From assembly GCA_964530215.1 (NCBI GenBank), contig CAZHAJ010000043.1:1-12744 (forward strand): a stretch of 12,744 nt of DNA, given 5' to 3'. The translations under genes were made by a program, and so were the position numbers. The notes beneath the pieces were generated by a model. It had not been told where the DNA came from. It saw only the letters and a program-made list of their open reading frames with translations, and ran no database searches. This document shows positions 7,035 through 12,744 of this stretch, piece by piece; positions within the stretch are counted from its first letter, which is position 1, and every line of letters starts with the position of its first letter. This DNA comes from JAAXTT01 sp964530215 (GTDB lineage Bacteria; Bacillota; Desulfotomaculia; Desulfotomaculales; Desulfocucumaceae).

Positions 7035-7080
7035 AATAACCTCCAAACAAAGTATGCGATTTATTCGGAGGTTATTTTTT
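7035..7080 (+). promoter_or_regulatory. Terminator-like hairpin that buries the Shine-Dalgarno of the next gene
   Basis: AATAACCTCC (7035-7044) pairs perfectly with GGAGGTTATT (7067-7076) across a 22-nt loop. It is followed by six T residues (7075-7080, the first two inside the stem) and directly by ATG 7081. The right arm contains the only ribosome binding site (GGAGG 7067-7071, 9 nt from ATG). The same element could therefore stop transcription or hide the ribosome binding site. A simpler reading is the terminator of the preceding gene with chance overlap. Confidence 0.6.
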
Positions 7081-7437
7081 ATGGACTTAAAGGTTCTTAT
7101 GCAGACATGTCTGGACAAACTGATCTCTCCTCAGATAAAAAAACTAGAGGACGCTATGAGTAAATATCAAATTCCTTTGCCGGTTCAACCCCCTAAAAGC
7201 ATAAGCATTCCCACAAACCTTGAGGCAGCCAGAGACCAGGCAATATACAGGATAACTATGTCAGGCAGTCAATCAGCGCTAATGATCCATGTTAAGGCTA
7301 TTAATATCTGTACAAATGATTCTTTAAGGGGGCTTTTTTTAAACTTCCTAAATCAGGAATTACATATGCATGATAATTTGATTAAGTTCGGCAAAGTAAA
7401 AGGCTGGGTCTTTCCTCCCCCTCAGTATAGACATTAG
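7081..7437 (+). CDS. Probable DUF3231/spore-coat-like small protein
   Basis: A 118-residue protein with no signal peptide. The N-terminal half has an amphipathic helix (LMQTCLDKLISPQIKKLEDA) and a proline-rich linker (PLPVQPPKSISIP, 32-44). The second half reads as two further helices with RDQAIYRITMSG (51-62) and ND-SLRGLFLNFLNQELHMHDN (79-99), ending KGWVFPPPQYRH. Conserved acidic/His positions in the last helix and the terminal GW..PPPQY resemble DUF3231 and CotF-like four-helix proteins of spore formers. The match is from memory and moderate. ATG 7054 in the same frame lacks a ribosome binding site; GGAGG (7067-7071) at 9 nt supports 7081. That ribosome binding site is buried in a hairpin (7035-7080), which suggests controlled expression. 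No clear terminator follows. Confidence 0.62.
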   Translation: MDLKVLMQTCLDKLISPQIKKLEDAMSKYQIPLPVQPPKSISIPTNLEAARDQAIYRITMSGSQSALMIHVKAINICTNDSLRGLFLNFLNQELHMHDNLIKFGKVKGWVFPPPQYRH

Positions 7438-7493
7438 ATAAGTTAATAAGACTTTTTGTTTTTCTGGAATTTTAGCAGTTTTACTATTGATTA

Positions 7494-7521
7494 TTCGACA
7501 TAATATGAGTTAATATATAAT
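7494..7521 (+). promoter_or_regulatory. Putative promoter of the 31-residue protein gene
   Basis: TTCGAC (7494-7499) as the -35 and a perfect TATAAT (7516-7521) as the -10, 16 bp apart. Transcription would start near 7528, giving a leader of about 95 nt. Confidence 0.55.
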
Positions 7522-7532
7522 GGTGTTTGTGT

Positions 7533-7590
7533 CAAATAAATATCACATAAATATTTATTTGCTAAAGATTATTTAGTAATTACACTTTAG
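7533..7590 (+). promoter_or_regulatory. Structured 5' leader: two adjacent hairpins
   Basis: Hairpin 1 is a perfect 11-bp stem, CAAATAAATAT (7533-7543) with ATATTTATTTG (7551-7561), and a 7-nt loop. Hairpin 2 follows without a gap: CTAAAG (7562-7567) with CTTTAG (7585-7590), with an inner ATTA/TAAT stem (7568-7571, 7577-7580). The ribosome binding site and ATG lie outside both. I do not recognise a known riboswitch class. Confidence 0.5.
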
Positions 7591-7622
7591 TCAGTTAACC
7601 GCATAGGATTGGAGGTGTAATA

Positions 7623-7718
7623 ATGATCAGTTCTCTCAGTGTTGTGGGGGCTTGGGCTCTGGTTTGTGCAGTTGGTTATTTTTGGGCATCATCACAAGAG
7701 AAAGAATCAAATGGTTAA
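7623..7718 (+). CDS. 31-residue single-span membrane microprotein, unrecognised
   Basis: ATG 7623 to TAA 7716-7718 encodes 31 residues, MISSLSVVGAWALVCAVGYF then a WASSQEKESNG tail. Residues 5-22 form one membrane span and the tail is hydrophilic and charged. GGAGGTG (7611-7617) is 5 nt before the ATG, the strongest kind of ribosome binding site in the window. The gene has its own promoter (7494-7521), a structured leader and a strong terminator 9 nt after its stop, making a self-contained unit of about 230 nt. Small single-span proteins like this often act as accessory subunits of membrane enzymes or transporters, but nothing here names the partner. A dual-function regulatory RNA is the other possibility. 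Confidence 0.72.
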   Translation: MISSLSVVGAWALVCAVGYFWASSQEKESNG

Positions 7719-7727
7719 GATATTTAT

Positions 7728-7755
7728 AAAAATCCGACAAAGTCGGATTTTTTTT
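7728..7755. terminator. Bidirectional intrinsic terminator
   Basis: AAAAATCCGAC (7728-7738), a 3-nt AAA loop, then GTCGGATTTTT (7742-7752), with T-runs available on both strands (8 T to 7755 on +; six on -). It ends the 31-residue gene on the + strand and can end the glycosyltransferase transcript on the - strand. Confidence 0.9.
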
Positions 7756-7830
7756 ATGCTTTCTTTATATCTTAGCTAACTGTATATGGCCAGCTTTATT
7801 TAAAATTATATAAGAAGATCTATCATTTTT

Positions 7831-7871
7831 AAAAATTCTGCATACTGACTTCTGGATTCCTCTAATTTCCT
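7831..7871 (-). repeat. CAGAAG-type dispersed repeat, copy C
   Basis: On the - strand it reads AGGAAATTAGAGGAATCCAG, then AAGTCAG and CAGAATTTTT, matching copies A and B of the 3307-3407 region with a shortened tandem part. It begins 25 nt after the stop codon of the glycosyltransferase gene, in the sense orientation of that transcript. Confidence 0.72.
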
Positions 7872-7896
7872 TTCCCCAATATTTAATTGAATTTTA

Positions 7897-9072
7897 TCAG
7901 CCTATGGTTAATTCCAACTGTTTTTTTGCTCGTATTAACTGCTCATAGCATTTTACCAGCTTTTCAGAACTTACTTTTGATGAAAACATTAGTACATTAT
8001 TGTATGCTGCTTTACCCATATTGTCTCTAAGAACTCTGTCTGTCAACAACAGGTCTAATTTCTTTTCAAATTTATCTTTGCAATTCTCTGTAAGAAAACC
8101 ATCCACTCCGTCCGTAACCATATCGCTAATCCCATATGCACTAACAGCTACGGACGGTACCCCTGCAGCCTTTGCTTCACCTATAACCAAACCTTGTGTC
8201 TCGGTCATCGAAGCAAAAACAAATAAGTATGCTCCACAGTAATACTTAATAACTTCTTTTCTATCCAATGCTCCTGTAAAAATAACTTTATCTGATAAAT
8301 CTAATTCTTCCACTTGATTTTTTAGGTTATCTTCCTCAGGTCCGACTCCCACTAACACCAGACGCGTATCGGGATGCTTTTTATGCATTTTAGCCAAAAC
8401 ATCTATTACAAATCGGAAATTTTTTTCTTTGCCCAATCTACCGACACTCAAAAGCACCCTCACACCCTCAGGAAGATCGTGTTTTCCCGCTATATAATCA
8501 CCGTACTCTACTGCATCAAAACTTTCAACGTCGATACCTGTGGGAATAGTTTGTATATCAACCCTGACACCATTGCTTCTCAGATGCTCTGCAATGGATT
8601 CAGTGGGTGTTATAACTAAATCGCAAGCATTACAGAAATCTCGATAATATTTTCTGGTAATTTCTTTAGTAAAATTTTGAGCAAAAGGCACATAGTGAGT
8701 ATAAAGATCATATAGGGTATGAAAAGTAAAAACCAAGGGCACTCCTAAAGACCTGGCATATTTTGCTCCCAATCTGCCCAAAATAAATGGAGATTGCACA
8801 TGGATAATATCGGGATTTATTTTTTTAATGGCGGGTCTCAATCTGATTGAGACCGGTATGGCAATAGTGAAATCAGGATTTGTGGGGGCCGGTACCGATG
8901 CAAATCTAAAAATCTTGCTTTCTTTATTTTCTTTCTTGTGGTGGGGGTAACTGGGAGCAAAAATATTCACATCATGACCCAGACTACTCAAATCCCGAGC
9001 AAATAAATCAATGGATTCCACCACTCCACTTCTGTAAGGACGATAACTATCGGTAAAAACACCTATCTTCAT
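7897..9072 (-). CDS. GT4-family glycosyltransferase (diacylglycerol glucosyltransferase / PimB-like)
   Basis: A cytoplasmic, membrane-associated retaining glycosyltransferase of 391 residues, of two Rossmann-like domains (GT-B). Visible motifs are the N-terminal MKIGVFTDSYRPYRSGVVES, HVQSPFILG (91-99), FTFHTLYDLY (115-124), PTGID (177-181), the donor-domain opening SVGRLGKEKN (209-218), and the E-x7-E nucleotide-sugar motif Glu291-Glu299 in TETQGLVIGEAKAAG. The TETQG form of that motif is typical of enzymes that add a hexose to diacylglycerol or phosphatidylinositol, so glycolipid synthesis is the likely role; the exact sugar and acceptor are not readable. ATG 9072 follows AAGGGGG, with a GGGGG-T-CCCCC palindrome between. 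It is 70 nt downstream of the unknown 157-residue protein gene and ends toward the bidirectional terminator at 7728-7755. Confidence 0.88.
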   Translation of the reverse strand: MKIGVFTDSYRPYRSGVVESIDLFARDLSSLGHDVNIFAPSYPHHKKENKESKIFRFASVPAPTNPDFTIAIPVSIRLRPAIKKINPDIIHVQSPFILGRLGAKYARSLGVPLVFTFHTLYDLYTHYVPFAQNFTKEITRKYYRDFCNACDLVITPTESIAEHLRSNGVRVDIQTIPTGIDVESFDAVEYGDYIAGKHDLPEGVRVLLSVGRLGKEKNFRFVIDVLAKMHKKHPDTRLVLVGVGPEEDNLKNQVEELDLSDKVIFTGALDRKEVIKYYCGAYLFVFASMTETQGLVIGEAKAAGVPSVAVSAYGISDMVTDGVDGFLTENCKDKFEKKLDLLLTDRVLRDNMGKAAYNNVLMFSSKVSSEKLVKCYEQLIRAKKQLELTIG

Positions 9073-9142
9073 GGGGGTCCCCCTTTTTTTATTTCAATAA
9101 TTGCCAGCCATCACTGCATTTAAAGATTATAACACACACATA

Positions 9143-9616
9143 CTACTTTGGGTTCCACACATAATGATAATCATATACTTTCCATTTGCCGGACTGACGG
9201 CGGAATATAAAAAAACCTTTTATATTCTCACTTTTTCCCGTATCAACATCCTCTATTCTGACTACAACCCTGCCTGACGCTTCATTATCACGATTTTCCA
9301 TAATATCAAAGAATTCTAAAGATGTTTTACTATACCAATCTGTGGGCTCTTCAATAAACTCCCAACAACTCATAGTTAGTTTGCTTAGCAGCGGTTCCGC
9401 ATAGTATTTACTAAGGATTTCTTTAGTTTCTTCTGGACTTTTTGCATACATCCAAGACTCATCGTGAACTGCACACATTATCAGGTTATCCAATTCCTGA
9501 AACAGCGCAACATTATATTGCCATTTATCTGCTATAACTTCCCTAGGCATATAATTGCTTGTTACAACAATCAGTGAGAACAATCCCACTAAAATATTAC
9601 TATAAATCTTTAGCAA
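9143..9616 (-). CDS. Membrane-anchored or secreted protein of unknown function (possible NTF2-like fold)
   Basis: I do not recognise the family. With a TTG start at 9616 the protein is 157 residues: a hydrophobic N-terminus (LLKIYSNILVGLFSLIVVTS) that acts as signal or anchor, then a soluble domain. The domain has a helical half (ELDNLIMCAVHDESWMY, SPEETKEILSKYY) and a beta-rich half (ASGRVVVRIEDV, IKGFFIFRRQSGKWKVYDY). This helix-then-strands layout ending in G-K-W-K-V resembles NTF2-like domains, by inference only. TTG 9616 is preferred because AGGGGGGT (- strand, 9631-9624) lies 7 nt upstream; a longer frame from TTG 9676 lacks such a site. It lies between comFB and the glycosyltransferase gene, all read leftward. 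A TATAAT-like element on the - strand at 9729-9724 could be its own promoter. Confidence 0.68.
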   Translation of the reverse strand: MLKIYSNILVGLFSLIVVTSNYMPREVIADKWQYNVALFQELDNLIMCAVHDESWMYAKSPEETKEILSKYYAEPLLSKLTMSCWEFIEEPTDWYSKTSLEFFDIMENRDNEASGRVVVRIEDVDTGKSENIKGFFIFRRQSGKWKVYDYHYVWNPK

Positions 9617-9623
9617 ATAACGC

Positions 9624-9631
9624 ACCCCCCT
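9624..9631 (-). promoter_or_regulatory. Ribosome binding site that decides the TTG start at 9616
   Basis: AGGGGGGT on the - strand, 7 nt before TTG 9616. It places the start just ahead of the hydrophobic N-terminal segment, which would otherwise sit about 20 residues inside the protein. Confidence 0.55.
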
Positions 9632-9863
9632 GTTAACAACCAATTCAACAAACAAGGGGACATTACCTTGCCACAATTTGCCATATAATATCGACTGTCT
9701 GATTTTTTTAATTACAGCTTTCCATTATATGAACCCTTTGATTACATGGTATCCGTAAAAGCAATGCTTTATCCAAAATTACACAAAAAAACTACTCCCC
9801 CGGTCAATGTTGTACTGATTTTTGAGGCGCAGTCAATAAGCGATGACTATATTGGTTTAACCA

Positions 9864-10136
9864 CTAATGCTTGGGGTTAGTGCTTACCACTTGAATTGCT
9901 TTTAAAAGTGCTGTTGTAACCTGGGCTTTACCGCATATCAAATCATAATCCACTCTCTTTAATATGCTTCCCTTTTCCCCCACCACATACTGAGGAGGTA
10001 TACTGTTCAAAGCCAGGGCTTTTATGTCTTCCTTGCATTTATCACAGGCACAGACACCGGGAGTTTTTTTTACATACTCAGACATCAGTTGGTCAAATAT
10101 CTCGTCAACCACCACTTCAACATAATTCTTATACAT
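9864..10136 (-). CDS. comFB: ComFB family protein
   Basis: A 90-residue cytoplasmic protein, typical length for ComFB. Family hallmarks are the N-terminal MYKNYVEVVVDEIFDQL, the cysteine motif C-A-C-D-K-C (29-34) leading into KEDIKALALNSIPPQYVV (35-52), and the C-terminal IQVVSTNPKH. The cysteines probably bind zinc. ComFB was named from the Bacillus comF competence operon. Stand-alone ComFB proteins, notably in cyanobacteria, have more recently been described as cyclic dinucleotide receptors; I recall this from general knowledge. There is no comFA or comFC beside it. AGGAGG (- strand, 10148-10143) is 6 nt before ATG 10136. It lies 79 nt downstream of pfkA with no terminator between, so cotranscription is likely. 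Confidence 0.88.
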   Translation of the reverse strand: MYKNYVEVVVDEIFDQLMSEYVKKTPGVCACDKCKEDIKALALNSIPPQYVVGEKGSILKRVDYDLICGKAQVTTALLKAIQVVSTNPKH

Positions 10137-10215
10137 ACAGGTCCTCCTATCACCACAAATGGCAATAACATACCACTACTTTAACACCAACTACTTCATC
10201 AGATACTACTATAAC

Positions 10216-11319
10216 TTATTGGATACCCAAAGATATACCTAACTGACGTGCTGATTTTATTAATTCTGAATCAATGGGGATCAAGCGCTGTCCTCCCACT
10301 GCCTCGGCCAATGTTACAGTTTTAATTTCAGTTCCTTTAAGACATACCATATGGCCAAAGTTACCTGCCATCAAAAAGTTAACAGCAGCAACTCCATATC
10401 GTGTAGAAAGTATTCTGTCATAGGCCGTAGGTGAACCTCCCCTTTGGAGATGTCCCAGCACGGTTACCCTCGTTTCCTTACCGGTAAGCAACTCTATATC
10501 CTGGGCCACTTTCTCACCGATACCACCCAACCGCGCAGGCTCAAAACTGTTTTCCACCAACCGCTGAACAACCACATCCCCGCCTGCTGCCCTTGCACCT
10601 TCCGCAACCACCACGATGCTAAACTGTTTATTTTCCTTGCTCCGCTGATTTATCTTTTTTACCACCATATTTATGTCAAAAGGCAGCTCTGGCAACAAAA
10701 TAACATCCGCTCCCCCGGCAATACCGGCATAAAGAGCTATCCATCCGGCATTACGACCCATAACCTCCAGCACCATGACTCGATGATGTGATTCGGCTGT
10801 AGTGTGAAGTTTATCTATTGCTTCGGTGGCAGTTTTTAGTGCTGTGTCAAAGCCAAAAGTTTGATCTGTGGAGTTAAGGTCATTATCAATGGTTTTAGGG
10901 ACACCTATCAATTTTATACCCATTTTATGCAATTCATTGGCAATGGACAAACTACCGTCGCCTCCGATAACCACCAAGGCATCTACTTCCTGAATACTGA
11001 TATTTTCCACTATCCTGTCTGATACATCCACATACTCCACTATTTCATTTTTATTCACCGGATAATGAAAGGGATTATCTCTATTGGTGGTACCCAATAT
11101 GGTCCCGCCCCTTGGCAATATCCCCATAACATCATTTTCGGATAATTCCTTTGCCTGATTTTTTATTAATCCACCAAATCCATTTAAAAAACCCACCACT
11201 GATAATCCATAGTCAATAATAGCAGTCTTTACAATAGCTCTGATAACAGCATTTAGACCCGGAGCATCTCCACCACCGGTTAGAATCCCTATCCTGCCGA
11301 TTTTCCCCTTTCCGGACAT
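10216..11319 (-). CDS. pfkA: 6-phosphofructokinase, group III type, probably ATP-dependent
   Basis: Phosphorylates fructose 6-phosphate to fructose 1,6-bisphosphate, the committed step of glycolysis. The 367 residues exceed the 320 of E. coli PfkA and match the longer group III enzymes. Visible are GGGDAPGLNAVIR (15-27), TTNRDNPF with Arg80, GGDGS (119-123), PKTIDND (141-147) with catalytic Asp145, MGRNAGW (187-193) and GHLQRGGSPTAYDR (289-302). Gly122 (E. coli Gly104) indicates ATP as donor; pyrophosphate enzymes have Asp here. Lys142 (E. coli Gly124) is the residue found in pyrophosphate and group III enzymes. AAAGGAG (- strand, 11336-11330) lies 10 nt before ATG 11319. It follows a 38-residue protein gene and precedes comFB. 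Confidence 0.95.
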   Translation of the reverse strand: MSGKGKIGRIGILTGGGDAPGLNAVIRAIVKTAIIDYGLSVVGFLNGFGGLIKNQAKELSENDVMGILPRGGTILGTTNRDNPFHYPVNKNEIVEYVDVSDRIVENISIQEVDALVVIGGDGSLSIANELHKMGIKLIGVPKTIDNDLNSTDQTFGFDTALKTATEAIDKLHTTAESHHRVMVLEVMGRNAGWIALYAGIAGGADVILLPELPFDINMVVKKINQRSKENKQFSIVVVAEGARAAGGDVVVQRLVENSFEPARLGGIGEKVAQDIELLTGKETRVTVLGHLQRGGSPTAYDRILSTRYGVAAVNFLMAGNFGHMVCLKGTEIKTVTLAEAVGGQRLIPIDSELIKSARQLGISLGIQ

Positions 11320-11351
11320 GAATCATCTGCTCCTTTCACGGATCATTTTTA

Positions 11352-11468
11352 TTATTTTGCATTTTCATACTTTTTCCACATAAAACTTAATGCATAAATC
11401 AACACTGAAAGTGCCGCTAGATTTATCGCCCCAAAAAGCAGCCCTTGCCACCAAAATTCAAATACCAT
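11352..11468 (-). CDS. 38-residue single-span membrane protein, unrecognised
   Basis: On the - strand, ATG 11468 to TAA 11354-11352 encodes 38 residues beginning MVFEFWWQGLL, followed by a hydrophobic stretch (about residues 9-30) and a basic end, MWKKYENAK. AGGAGT (- strand, 11484-11479) is 10 nt upstream. The composition (one membrane span, positively charged C-terminus, aromatic residues at the membrane edge) is that of a real small membrane protein rather than random AT-rich DNA. It lies 64 nt downstream of the UPF0182 gene and 32 nt upstream of pfkA, all on the same strand, so it is probably part of that transcript. No family is assigned; it might be an accessory of the UPF0182 membrane protein. 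Confidence 0.68.
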   Translation of the reverse strand: MVFEFWWQGLLFGAINLAALSVLIYALSFMWKKYENAK

Positions 11469-11532
11469 CTTGTTTTTCACTCCTAAATTTTACTTACAAA
11501 TTAGCACAAAGTAATCACCTTAAACCATTCTA

Positions 11533-12744
11533 TTATTCTGTTTCACCCACTTCTCTAGACAGCTGGTTCAATATATCTTTCAGTTCTTCATTAGACTTGC
11601 CATAGCCTGCCCAATCACCCGACCTTAACCTGCTCAAACCTTCTTCGAAAACCCTATTTGCCTCGACAGCTAAGTTACTGATAGAGCTTTGAACATTATC
11701 ACCAGTATCCGCTTCTCTGTCTATTTCTGATGAAGGTATCACTGTAGAACCTGCACCCTCACCGAAAAGTCTTTGTAAAGCCGCATCTAAAGTGGGTTCC
11801 ATAACAATTTTATCACCATGAGCCAATATTACCCTTCTTAATTCAGGCATCTTGCTTTGTTCAGCTTGAAGATAAAGTGGCTGTACATATATCAAGGCAT
11901 CTTTAATTGGTATGACCAGTAGATTTCCCCTGATAACCTGGGAACCCTTCTGACTCCATAGACTGATTTGCTGTGAAATATATGAATCCTGGTTAATCCT
12001 GGTGTCAATCTGCCTAGGTCCGTAAAGCAGCTCTTGCTTAGGAAACTCATATAATAAAAGCTTGCCGTAATTATCACCGTCAGATCTTCCTGCCAACCAG
12101 GAAATCATATTGATTTTATTGTGAGGAGTAAAGGGAATTATCTGGATAAACTCTGGCTTCTCCTCCCCGGGCAATTCAACAATGGTATAATATGCCTCCA
12201 TAAAACTTTCTTGTCCGTCTACCATTTCGACTGGCAAACTATATTTATCTTCCTTGTTATAGAATACTTCAGGGTCCTCCATATGGTAAATTTGATATTT
12301 TGAAGCCTGAACCATAAATATATCTTCAGGATATCTAATATGATCCCTTATACCCGATGGCATTTCTGAAAGTGGTACAAACATGTCCTCAAATATTTTG
12401 GTGTACGTCTGTATAATGGGATCCTCTTGGTCGGCAACATAAAACTTAACATTTCCGTCATAGGCATCTATAACTACCTTAACAGAATTTCTGATGTAGT
12501 TAAATCCAGAGACCGATGGCTCTGAATACGGAAACACATTCGAGGGGGTATATGCATCCCATATCCAAAATAACTTTCCCGCATCATCAATAATTATATA
12601 AGGGTCTCCGTCAAATCTTAGAAATGGAGCTATTTTGGGAACTCTTTCAGTAATGTTCCGATAATATAATATTTTACTGTCCTTGTCTATTTCGGTAGAC
12701 AACAGCAATTTATAATCACCCAAAGTTAGTGCAAACAGCGCTCT
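11533..12744 (-). CDS. UPF0182 (COG1615) family membrane protein, 5'-partial
   Basis: The C-terminal ~403 residues of a large UPF0182 protein; full members are about 900 residues with several N-terminal membrane spans, here beyond the window. The frame stays open to 12744 (RALFALTLGDYKLLL at the edge), so the TTG at 12723 is not the start. Family marks in the extracytoplasmic part are FLRFDGDPYIIIDD, WIWDAYTPSNVFPYS, IDAYDGNVKFYV, IIPFTPHNKINMISWLAGRS, the GPRQIDTRINQD stretch, and PELRRVILAHGDKIVMEPTL. The tail is acidic and helical, ending GDWAGYGKSNEELKDILNQL, typical of the family. The function is unknown in all bacteria. It is the first visible gene of the leftward cluster that continues with the 38-residue protein and pfkA. 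Confidence 0.93.
   Translation of the reverse strand, partial: RALFALTLGDYKLLLSTEIDKDSKILYYRNITERVPKIAPFLRFDGDPYIIIDDAGKLFWIWDAYTPSNVFPYSEPSVSGFNYIRNSVKVVIDAYDGNVKFYVADQEDPIIQTYTKIFEDMFVPLSEMPSGIRDHIRYPEDIFMVQASKYQIYHMEDPEVFYNKEDKYSLPVEMVDGQESFMEAYYTIVELPGEEKPEFIQIIPFTPHNKINMISWLAGRSDGDNYGKLLLYEFPKQELLYGPRQIDTRINQDSYISQQISLWSQKGSQVIRGNLLVIPIKDALIYVQPLYLQAEQSKMPELRRVILAHGDKIVMEPTLDAALQRLFGEGAGSTVIPSSEIDREADTGDNVQSSISNLAVEANRVFEEGLSRLRSGDWAGYGKSNEELKDILNQLSREVGETE

Noticed and set aside
9689..9880. + strand frame open for 63 codons, with an ATG-led 44-residue part ending in NAWG
   Set aside because: No ribosome binding site before any start, low-complexity residue mix, and its end overlaps the 3' end of comFB in antisense. 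Probably chance openness.
10147..10215. In-frame continuation of about 21 codons directly after the pfkA TAA stop (V-I-V-V-S-D-E then V-rich)
   Set aside because: PfkA is already full length at its natural C-terminus, the extension is valine-rich because of GTA/GTT repeats, and no readthrough signal is visible.
11390..11605. 71-residue frame on the + strand
   Set aside because: Antisense to the 38-residue membrane protein and the UPF0182 C-terminus, with no ribosome binding site or family features.
1..12744. CRISPR array, tRNA/rRNA genes or an insertion sequence
   Set aside because: No regularly spaced identical repeats with unique spacers, no cloverleaf or rRNA signature, and no transposase frame or paired terminal inverted repeats were seen.

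Overview
The window looks like a chromosomal segment of a low-to-moderate GC, anaerobic, probably spore-forming Gram-positive bacterium (Firmicutes, Peptococcaceae/Desulfotomaculales-like). The reasons are strong AGGAGG-type ribosome binding sites, AT-rich intergenic DNA with T-tailed hairpins, a lipoprotein-type PstS, a ComFB protein, a UPF0182 protein, a DUF3231/coat-like protein, and a transcarboxylase plus malate dehydrogenase cluster like the methylmalonyl-CoA (mmc) operon known from syntrophic propionate oxidisers such as Pelotomaculum. The taxonomic call is inference.

Region 1 (1-3457, + strand) is the 3' end of a carbon-metabolism operon: the carboxyltransferase (12S-type) subunit, cut by the window edge; malate dehydrogenase; and a biotin-free oxaloacetate/pyruvate carboxyltransferase (5S-type) subunit. 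Together they link malate, oxaloacetate and pyruvate to propionyl-CoA and methylmalonyl-CoA. The operon ends in two copies of a CAGAAG-rich repeat and a clear intrinsic terminator.

Region 2 (3476-6598, + strand) holds a short decayed-looking ORF and then a phosphate uptake locus, pstS-pstC-pstA. Both pstS and pstC are preceded by TTAAC-type hexamers repeating every 11 bp, a convincing pair of PhoP (Pho) boxes. A perfect 14-bp hairpin separates pstS from pstC. pstB and phoU are absent from the window.

Region 3 (6681-7755, + strand) has three small genes, each with its own RNA signals: a 9-cysteine protein, a probable DUF3231/coat-like protein whose Shine-Dalgarno lies inside a terminator-like hairpin, and a 31-residue membrane microprotein. 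The last has its own promoter, a structured leader and a strong terminator that can work in both directions.

Region 4 (7831-12744, - strand) reads leftward: a UPF0182 membrane protein (cut by the window edge), a 38-residue membrane protein, phosphofructokinase (group III type), ComFB, an unknown membrane-anchored or secreted protein, and a GT4 glycosyltransferase. The glycosyltransferase transcript carries a third copy of the CAGAAG repeat in sense orientation before the shared terminator. No tRNA, rRNA, CRISPR array or transposase was seen.
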